In this document: positions 6,677 to 11,576 of the stretch, one piece after another
Layout of the letters: each line of letters begins with the position of its first letter
How positions within the stretch are numbered: the stretch's first letter is position 1
Assembly: GCA_035906235.1 (NCBI GenBank)
Contig: JAMIFN010000027.1
Coordinates: 1-11,576, forward strand
Direction: 5' to 3'
From: JAMIFN01 sp035906235
GTDB lineage: Bacteria > Pseudomonadota > Gammaproteobacteria > Burkholderiales > Burkholderiaceae_C
DNA length: 11,576 nucleotides
Made by a program: the position numbers and the translations under genes
Notes under the pieces: model-generated
What the model was told of the DNA's origin: nothing
The model's database searches: none
The model's input: the letters and a program-made list of their open reading frames with translations, nothing else

Positions 6677-7495
6677 TCAGGGGCGTTGGCAATGCGGGCA
6701 ATAAAAGCTGCTGCGTTGACCTTGAATAAGCTGTGCGATGGGACGCAGACAGACGCGGCAAGGCTGACCGGCACGCCCGTACACCGCTGCATCTAGGGCG
6801 AAATAGCCCTGTTGCCCATCAGCATCGCTAAAATCTTTCAGGCTACTGCCCCCCAAAGCCAGTGCCTTTTGCAGCACGGCAACAATAGCGGCATGCAAAC
6901 GCCTCGCTCGCAGCAAACTGATGCGGCCGGCCGCCGTTTGCGGGCGTATGCCTGCCTGAAACAGCGCCTCGCTGGCATAGATATTGCCCACCCCTACCAC
7001 CACGCGCCCAGCCAGCAGCACTTGTTTAATGCTGGCTTTTTTGCCGCGCAAGCCCGCATGCAAAGCCGCCGGGTTAAAGCTTGGCGACAAGGGCTCTAGC
7101 CCCAAATTCCCCAGCAGTTTTTGCGCCACGGGGTCGGCTTCACCCAAGGGGGCATAAACCAGCGCACCAAAGCGGCGCGGGTCGTGCAAGCGCAGCACGC
7201 CTTGGCTGGTGCGCAGCTCCACATGGTCATGCACACCCTGGGGCGCCAGCTGTGATGCAAAGCGCACACTGCCCGACATACCCAAATGCAGCAGCAACAT
7301 GCCTTGCGACAAATCGAATAATAAGTATTTGCCGCGCCTGCGCACCCCCAGTACTTGCAGGCCTTGTAAGCGTTCAGGCGCTGTACCTAAAGGCCAGCGT
7401 AGGGCTTTGCCCAAAGTGAGGTTTTCGATGCGGGCGCCCGCAATGCGCTCGGCAAAAGACAAGCGCGTGACTTCAACTTCGGGCAATTCAGGCAT
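6677..7495 (-). CDS. mutM: Formamidopyrimidine-DNA glycosylase (Fpg/MutM)
   Basis: Base-excision repair enzyme that removes 8-oxoguanine and formamidopyrimidines and then cuts the DNA backbone (AP lyase). The 272-residue length is normal. After removal of the first Met, the catalytic P2-E3 N-terminus is in place (MPELPEVEV). K56 in RRGKYLL, HDPRRFG (104-110) and VGNIYASEALF (168-179) are all family motifs. The C-terminal zinc finger has Cys at 246, 249, 266 and 269 (CRVC...CPHC), with the DNA-contacting R261 in QRSSFYC. Nothing essential is missing. The start is fixed by MPELPE, since the proline must follow the initiator Met; the upstream in-frame extension is not used. It is transcribed away from the TPR gene across a gap of about 40 bases, and no ribosome site is evident. 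Confidence 0.98.
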   Translation of the reverse strand: MPELPEVEVTRLSFAERIAGARIENLTLGKALRWPLGTAPERLQGLQVLGVRRRGKYLLFDLSQGMLLLHLGMSGSVRFASQLAPQGVHDHVELRTSQGVLRLHDPRRFGALVYAPLGEADPVAQKLLGNLGLEPLSPSFNPAALHAGLRGKKASIKQVLLAGRVVVGVGNIYASEALFQAGIRPQTAAGRISLLRARRLHAAIVAVLQKALALGGSSLKDFSDADGQQGYFALDAAVYGRAGQPCRVCLRPIAQLIQGQRSSFYCPHCQRP

Positions 7496-7529
7496 GGCAG
7501 AGTGGGGGGCGGAAAAACGCGGGCTCTGC

Positions 7530-7535
7530 ATTATC
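7530..7535 (-). promoter_or_regulatory. Possible -10 element of the mutM promoter
   Basis: GATAAT on the minus strand (5 of 6 matches to TATAAT) is 34 bases before the mutM ATG. A -35 element is not convincing. It overlaps a plus-strand TATCAT (7532-7537), which could serve the divergent TPR gene, inside an imperfect palindrome around GCATTATCATGC. Confidence 0.35.
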
Positions 7536-9407
7536 ATGCGCCACATGCCTTTCCCCCTCGCTCCTACTCGCGCTTGGCTATCCGTTTTGGCCAGCACTGT
7601 CTTTGGCCTGAATCCGGCGCTGGCGCAAAGCCCAGCAATGCCAACCCATGTGCCCAGCCCCGCACCCGAGACTGTAGCCAGCAGCCCGCGCGCACCTGCC
7701 GATTCGGGCATGGGCGCATCTTTGCTCTACAACAGCTTGCGTGCTGAACTGCTCGCGACTCAAGGGCAGTGGCAGGCCGCAGCGCAGTTGATGCACGATG
7801 TCGCCAAGTACGAACGCAAGCGCCCCGAGCTGTACGAACGCGCCACGCAAATGGCTTTGTTGGCTGGCAATCCGTATTTGGGTTTAGAAGTGGTGCGCAA
7901 TTGGCGCCAGAATTTTGCGCAATCAGCAGACGCTGCGCGCTATGGCCTGCAACTGCATTTGCTGCTGCGCCAGCGTGATGCTGCGGTGCTGGCCATGCGC
8001 GATTTTTTACGCTACACCCCTGCGGCTGATCTGGATGCAGCCATGACGGTGTTGCCTGGCTACTTTGCCCTGCCGCGCGAGGCGGATAAGCAAAACGACT
8101 CCGCGCGCGCGCGCATGGATGTCAGCACCGCGCAAGCGTTGGAAGCTATTTTGCAACCCTATACCCAGCAGCCTGCACATGCTGCTACCGCCTGGGGTGT
8201 GGTGGCCAATATCCGTGCCCAAAGCGGGCAGCAGCAAGCTGCGGTACAGGCGGCAACGCAAACTTTAGCCTTGGATGCAGGCAATGCCAATGCGGCCTGG
8301 GTTGTGTTGCAGGCATTGCAAGCCAAAGGCGAACAAGGCGAGGTCTTGCAAAACCCCCAAGAGCGGACTGCCGCGCAGCAAGCCTTGGCCAGTTATGTGG
8401 CGAAAAGCCAGCCCAGTTCCAGTTTGCGTTTGCGCTACGCTGCCTATTTGATTGAGGTGCAGCAAAACCAGGCTGCTTTAGCGCAAATGCGGATTTTGAC
8501 GGCGGCGCAAGCCCAGTCTGCGCGTTTTTGGCTGATGCAAGGTTTGATTGAAATGGAGATTGCCCCGCAAGACGGCACTGCCGATGATTCGCTGCAAAGG
8601 GCCTGGCAACTGATTCAGCAGGGCGAAGACGATGAGCAAGGCGCGCTGCGCGATGATGTTTTGATGGCTTTGTCGCGATTGGCGCAAGTGCGGGGGGATT
8701 TGCCGAAAGCGCTAGCGTGGTTGCAGCAGAGCGTATCGCAGGGCAATGCGCGAGTTTTGCAGCGCCGTGCGGCCTTGCTTATCAAACTAGGGCGTGGGGA
8801 TGAGGCCTTGGTCTGGGTGCAGCAAATGCCCCTGAGTAAAGATTTTGACGCGCGAGAAAAAGAAATGCTGGCCGTCGAGGTTTTAAGCGAGGGCAAACAA
8901 TATGCCCAAGCCTATGCGCGATTGGCTGGCTATGTGCAGCAGCACCCTAAGGATGATCAGGCGCGCTACCAACTGGCGTTGCTGGCTGAACGCAAGGGTG
9001 ATTACCAAGAGATGGAGAGCCTGCTGCGTCAGGTGTTGGCCGCGCAGCCCAAGAACGCCATGGCCTATAACTCCCTAGGCTATTCTTTGGTCGAACGCGG
9101 CGAACGCTTGTCAGATGCGGGCGCTTTGCTCGATACGGCGCTGCAGCTCGAGCCGGACAACGCGATGATTCAAGACAGTAAAGGCTGGCTGGAGTTCCGC
9201 TTGGGGAATTTGTCCGCAGCACGCGCCTTGCTCGAGGTGGCATTTGCCGCCTTGCCCGATGCCGAAATCGCTGCCCATTTGGGCGAGGTACTGTGGCAGC
9301 TGGGCGAGCATGATGCTGCACGCAAAGTCTGGCGCACGGCCCTGGGTAGTGACCCAGACAATACCGCTTTGCAAGCTACGCTCAAACGCCTGAAGGTCAA
9401 GCTGTGA
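7536..9407 (+). CDS. Exported TPR-repeat protein next to lolB (LbcA-like by position and layout)
   Basis: A 623-residue helical repeat protein, probably periplasmic. The N-terminus has a short basic region, a hydrophobic stretch (WLSVLASTVFGL) and a cleavage-type site ALA-QS after residue 30, followed by a Pro/Ala-rich linker to about residue 58. Most of the rest is alpha-helical repeats; the clearest TPR units lie at about 475-613 (LLAERKGDYQEMESLLRQVL, NSLGYSLVERG, IQDSKGWLEFRLGNLSAARALL, HLGEVLWQLGEHDAARKVW). A TPR protein in this place before lolB is the counterpart of Pseudomonas LbcA (PA4667), the partner of protease CtpA that controls peptidoglycan hydrolases. Unlike LbcA it has no lipobox cysteine. 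The start is either ATG 7536 or ATG 7545; neither has a ribosome site, and 7536 gives the better basic N-region. The stop overlaps the lolB start. Confidence 0.9.
   Translation: MRHMPFPLAPTRAWLSVLASTVFGLNPALAQSPAMPTHVPSPAPETVASSPRAPADSGMGASLLYNSLRAELLATQGQWQAAAQLMHDVAKYERKRPELYERATQMALLAGNPYLGLEVVRNWRQNFAQSADAARYGLQLHLLLRQRDAAVLAMRDFLRYTPAADLDAAMTVLPGYFALPREADKQNDSARARMDVSTAQALEAILQPYTQQPAHAATAWGVVANIRAQSGQQQAAVQAATQTLALDAGNANAAWVVLQALQAKGEQGEVLQNPQERTAAQQALASYVAKSQPSSSLRLRYAAYLIEVQQNQAALAQMRILTAAQAQSARFWLMQGLIEMEIAPQDGTADDSLQRAWQLIQQGEDDEQGALRDDVLMALSRLAQVRGDLPKALAWLQQSVSQGNARVLQRRAALLIKLGRGDEALVWVQQMPLSKDFDAREKEMLAVEVLSEGKQYAQAYARLAGYVQQHPKDDQARYQLALLAERKGDYQEMESLLRQVLAAQPKNAMAYNSLGYSLVERGERLSDAGALLDTALQLEPDNAMIQDSKGWLEFRLGNLSAARALLEVAFAALPDAEIAAHLGEVLWQLGEHDAARKVWRTALGSDPDNTALQATLKRLKVKL
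9392..9396 (+). promoter_or_regulatory. Ribosome binding site fixing the GTG start of lolB
   Basis: GAAGG lies 7 bases before GTG 9404. It is inside the end of the TPR gene and supports the unusual GTG start and coupling of the two genes. Confidence 0.65.
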
Positions 9408-9949
9408 GTCGCAGCAAAAATCTAGTGGTCTGCTGCGCCTTTCTAGGCTTGCTGGCAGCTTGTCAAAACGCACCGCATACACCGCCGCCAATATCGACTG
9501 CTCTAGACACTGGCGCTGCAAGCGACATCGCTGTCACCGGTCGCATCAGTCTGAGCACCGAGCCGCTGCCGGGGCAATCGGCTCAGGCTTTCATAGCGCA
9601 ATTTCACCTGCAAGGCAGCAGTGCGCAAGGCCAAATCACTCTGCAAACACCCACGGGCAATTTGTTGGCCGTATTGCACTGGCAGCCTGGCAGCGCCACC
9701 CTCAGCCAAGCAGGGCAAGCCGATCAGCCCTATGCCGATTTACCCACCCTGCTGCGCGCCGTCATGGGCCCGGCCGCGCCCGAGCCAGCTCTGCTGTTGG
9801 CCTGGCTGCAAGGGCAAAGCGGCAGCCACCCCGACTGGCAGGTCGATTTAGGGCAATATGCCAGCGCCGGCCTCATCGTCGCCCAGCGCCTGCAACCCCT
9901 GCCCCGCACCCATATCCGCATCAAATTGGATTCCAAACATGAGCAATAG
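9404..9949 (+). CDS. lolB: Outer-membrane lipoprotein insertion protein LolB
   Basis: LolB receives lipoproteins from the periplasmic carrier LolA and places them in the outer membrane; it is itself an outer-membrane lipoprotein. The 181-residue protein starts with a lipoprotein signal (MSRSKNLVVCCAFLG) ending in the lipobox LAAC, with C20 as the lipidated residue. Q21 at position +2 is not the Asp that retains proteins in the inner membrane, so outer-membrane sorting fits. The mature part has the expected strand-rich fold beginning DIAVTGRISLST (about 41-52), with FIAQFHLQG, AQGQITLQTPTGN and AVLHWQPG. It is a little shorter than the E. coli protein (about 207). Translation starts at GTG, overlapping the TPR gene stop by four bases (GTGA). 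Its 3' end overlaps hisI by 11 bases. ispE, the usual next gene, is absent. Confidence 0.9.
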   Translation: MSRSKNLVVCCAFLGLLAACQNAPHTPPPISTALDTGAASDIAVTGRISLSTEPLPGQSAQAFIAQFHLQGSSAQGQITLQTPTGNLLAVLHWQPGSATLSQAGQADQPYADLPTLLRAVMGPAAPEPALLLAWLQGQSGSHPDWQVDLGQYASAGLIVAQRLQPLPRTHIRIKLDSKHEQ

Positions 9950-10337
9950 CAACTGGTTAGACCAAATCCGCTGGGACGCCCAAGGCCTGGTGCCCGTCAT
10001 CGCGCAAGAAAAAGGCAGCAAAGATGTGCTGATGTTTGCCTGGATGAACCGCGAAGCGCTAGAAAAAACCGCCGAATTGGGGCGCGCTGTGTATTTCAGC
10101 CGCTCGCGCGGCAAGCTTTGGTTCAAGGGCGAAGAATCTGGCCATGTGCAAACCGTCCACAGCATCCGCACCGATTGCGACAACGATGTCGTGCTGCTCG
10201 AAGTGTCCCAACTGGGGCACGAGCCCGGCATTGCCTGCCACACGGGGCGGCATAGCTGTTTTTTCCAAAAGCTCGATACCGGCAACTGGCAAGCAGCCGA
10301 GCCTGTCTTGAAAAACCCAGACGATATCTACAAATAA
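9939..10337 (+). CDS. hisI: Phosphoribosyl-AMP cyclohydrolase
   Basis: It opens the purine ring of phosphoribosyl-AMP in the third step of histidine synthesis, in the cytoplasm. The protein is 132 residues, normal for the single-domain form. VLMFAWMN (30-37), YFSRSRGKLWFKGEESGH (52-69), the metal-binding DCDND (79-83) and GIACHTGRHSCFF (97-109, with C100 and C107) are all present. Zinc is held by the cysteines and magnesium by the aspartates in relatives. The ATG at 9939 lies inside the end of lolB (11-base overlap), with GGA 8 bases upstream; MSNSNWLDQIRWD is a typical start. It is six bases before hisE. Earlier his genes (hisB, H, A, F), usually upstream in this order, are not in the window. 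Confidence 0.97.
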   Translation: MSNSNWLDQIRWDAQGLVPVIAQEKGSKDVLMFAWMNREALEKTAELGRAVYFSRSRGKLWFKGEESGHVQTVHSIRTDCDNDVVLLEVSQLGHEPGIACHTGRHSCFFQKLDTGNWQAAEPVLKNPDDIYK

Positions 10338-10343
10338 ACTGCC

Positions 10344-10673
10344 ATGAACGACATCCTCACCCAACTCGATACCACCATAGCCAGCCGCAAAGGTGCAGAC
10401 CCCACCAGCAGCTATGTCGCCAAATTATTGGCCAAAGCGCCTGACGCGCCGCTGAAAAAAATCGCCGAAGAAGCGGGCGAATTCATCATGGCCTGCAAAG
10501 ACGCCGATGCCGGCAAAGACAAAAACAAAATCGTCTATGAAGCCGCTGATCTGTGGTTTCACAGCCTGGTGGCGCTGGCGCATTACGGCCTGTCGGCGCA
10601 AGATGTGCTGGCCGAGCTGGCGCGGCGCGAAGGCTTAAGCGGCATTGCCGAAAAAGCCGCACGCAAGGCATAA
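10344..10673 (+). CDS. hisE: Phosphoribosyl-ATP pyrophosphatase
   Basis: It removes pyrophosphate from phosphoribosyl-ATP, the second step of histidine synthesis, and hands its product to HisI. The 109-residue protein is an all-alpha MazG-like NTP pyrophosphatase. Metal-binding residues appear as KIAEEAGE (39-46: E42, E43, E46) and YEAADLWFH (65-73: E66, D69). It lies six bases after hisI and three before the DUF4870 gene, so the three form a tight transcription unit. HisI and HisE remain separate proteins, unlike the fused form in enterobacteria. No clear ribosome site is seen. Confidence 0.97.
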   Translation: MNDILTQLDTTIASRKGADPTSSYVAKLLAKAPDAPLKKIAEEAGEFIMACKDADAGKDKNKIVYEAADLWFHSLVALAHYGLSAQDVLAELARREGLSGIAEKAARKA

Positions 10674-10676
10674 ATC

Positions 10677-11051
10677 ATGGATGAAGCCAAAACCAGCGCA
10701 GAACGCGCTCAGGATTTAAACGCCGTCGGTTGGGTCAGCTATTTGCTGCATCTGGTCGTCGCCATAGGCGCCGTGCTGCCTGGCACCCAGGCCAGCGTAG
10801 CGCTGCTCTTAATCGCTTTCATTTTGGATTTGCTGAAAAAAGGCGATGCCGCCGGCACTTGGCAAGCCAGCCATTTTGAATGGCGCATCAGCTCGGTCAT
10901 CTGGGCGGGCGTGGCCTATATCATCACCCTGCCGCTATGGTTGCTGTTTTTGGTACCCGGCTGGATCGCCTGGGGCATTATTTCGATCTGGTTCCTCTAC
11001 CGCATCGTCAAAGGCATGTTGCGCATGAGCGATAAACAAGCCCTTGCCTGA
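10677..11051 (+). CDS. DUF4870-family small membrane protein
   Basis: A 124-residue inner-membrane protein of unknown function. After a short charged N-terminus (MDEAKTSAERAQDLNAVGW) there are about three membrane segments: near 19-35 (VSYLLHLVVAIGAVL), 41-53 (VALLLIAFILDLL) and 80-109 (a long hydrophobic stretch, IITLPLWLLFLVPGWIAWG). They are separated by a polar loop (KKGDAAGTWQASHFEWRISS) containing the HFEWRI motif of this family. In related bacteria it follows hisE, as it does here (three-base gap), but no link with histidine synthesis is known. The membrane boundaries are by eye. Confidence 0.88.
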   Translation: MDEAKTSAERAQDLNAVGWVSYLLHLVVAIGAVLPGTQASVALLLIAFILDLLKKGDAAGTWQASHFEWRISSVIWAGVAYIITLPLWLLFLVPGWIAWGIISIWFLYRIVKGMLRMSDKQALA

Positions 11052-11112
11052 CCCCCCTTTATTTTTAAGCCTATTTTCGGACTTTTAGGCCGTAAAACCT
11101 GCCTGAGCAGCT

Positions 11113-11576
11113 ATGTATTTAAAAGCAAAAATATCGTCTTATTCTGCCCTGATCGGCAGCCTTTTCAGTGGCTTGGCCCTGCTCGCGGGCAGCGCGGCAG
11201 CGCAAGAGGCCGCCCCCCAGGCCGACCCCGCCGCCTACGACAACTGCTTAGCCAGCCTGCGCAGCAAAGGGGTTTTTACCGGCATCAGCGCCGCCACTTG
11301 GGCTCAAGCTGCGCCCCAGTTGCAGGCCGATGCCAGCGTGCTGCCGCTCTTGAATAAGCAGCCCGAGTTCAGCATGCCCGTGTGGGACTATCTCGCCGTG
11401 CTGGTGGATGAAGAGCGCGTGCGCGACGGCAAGGCCGCCGCCAAAGCATGGGGCGATGTGCTGCAGCAAATGGGGCAGCGCTACCGGGTCTCGCCCTATT
11501 TGGTGGCGGGCGTGTGGGGCGTGGAAAGCAATTTTGGGCAAAACCTGGGGGGGCGCCCGCTCATCACCTCGCTCTC
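11113..11576 (+). CDS. MltB-type lytic murein transglycosylase, 3' end cut by window edge
   Basis: It cleaves peptidoglycan glycan strands, leaving 1,6-anhydro ends, in the periplasm. 154 complete codons are visible. The N-terminus is a Sec signal (MYLKAKISSY, hydrophobic SALIGSLFSGLALLAG, likely cleavage after AAA at residue 30), with no lipobox, so it is predicted soluble, unlike E. coli MltB. FTGISAATW (55-63), LLNKQPEFSMPVWDYL (79-94) and GVWGVESNFG (133-142) match the MltB/SltB group, and E138 is the expected catalytic glutamate. The rest of the catalytic domain and any C-terminal peptidoglycan-binding domain lie beyond the edge. It starts 61 bases after the DUF4870 gene; the gap has no good terminator or promoter and only a weak GAG ribosome site. 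Confidence 0.93.
   Translation, partial: MYLKAKISSYSALIGSLFSGLALLAGSAAAQEAAPQADPAAYDNCLASLRSKGVFTGISAATWAQAAPQLQADASVLPLLNKQPEFSMPVWDYLAVLVDEERVRDGKAAAKAWGDVLQQMGQRYRVSPYLVAGVWGVESNFGQNLGGRPLITSL

Noticed and set aside
2984..6684. A phage-defence island built on the WYL regulator and the dynamin-like GTPase
   Set aside because: The two are convergent, lie among housekeeping genes, and no nuclease, methylase, toxin or integrase is nearby; the link would rest on family names alone.
6585..6761. N-terminal extension of the GTPase to an upstream start at 6761
   Set aside because: It would overlap the mutM 3' end, has no ribosome site, and lies upstream of a good promoter placed at 6628-6656.
7209..7535. 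N-terminal extension of the TPR protein into the mutM region
   Set aside because: It is antisense to mutM and would destroy the clear signal peptide that begins near 7536.
11069..11090. GCCTA...TAGGC inverted repeat between the DUF4870 and MltB-like genes
   Set aside because: The stem is only five base pairs with a 12-base loop and is not followed by a T-run, which is too weak to call a terminator.

Overview
The window looks like a piece of a betaproteobacterial chromosome, most likely order Burkholderiales and close to Comamonadaceae. This rests on recognising the protein families, on the typical TPR protein-lolB pairing with divergent mutM, on separate hisI and hisE genes followed by a DUF4870 membrane protein, and on moderately GC-rich coding sequence (estimated by eye). 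No tRNA, rRNA, CRISPR array or prophage is visible. Genes cover almost everything, and no gene-free stretch exceeds about 150 bases.

Layout. Positions 1-970 are the right-hand part of an IS5-family insertion sequence. Its transposase reads leftward off the window edge, and the inner end and a probable CTAG target duplication are visible at 951-974. Next, on the plus strand, come hom (homoserine dehydrogenase), a small SRPBCC-like protein and a WYL-domain regulator. They meet, with a 9-base gap, a minus-strand group of a SnoaL/NTF2-like protein, a large dynamin-like GTPase and mutM. From a gap of about 40 bases, a plus-strand run leads away: an exported TPR protein, lolB, hisI, hisE, a DUF4870 membrane protein and the start of an MltB-type lytic transglycosylase cut by the right edge.

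How the genes work together. hom makes homoserine for threonine and methionine. MutM repairs oxidised guanine. The TPR protein, LolB and the MltB-like enzyme all concern the cell envelope: lipoprotein delivery to the outer membrane, peptidoglycan turnover and possibly control of hydrolase levels. HisI and HisE catalyse two consecutive early steps of histidine synthesis. The GTPase/SnoaL pair has no assigned function and is the best candidate here for undescribed biology.

The most notable feature is local gene order. From what I recall of the order, hom is normally beside thrC, lolB beside ispE, and hisI beside hisF. None of those partners is present. Together with the IS element, this suggests a rearranged genome, but it needs a comparison I could not run. 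I found no convincing new defence or mobile system.
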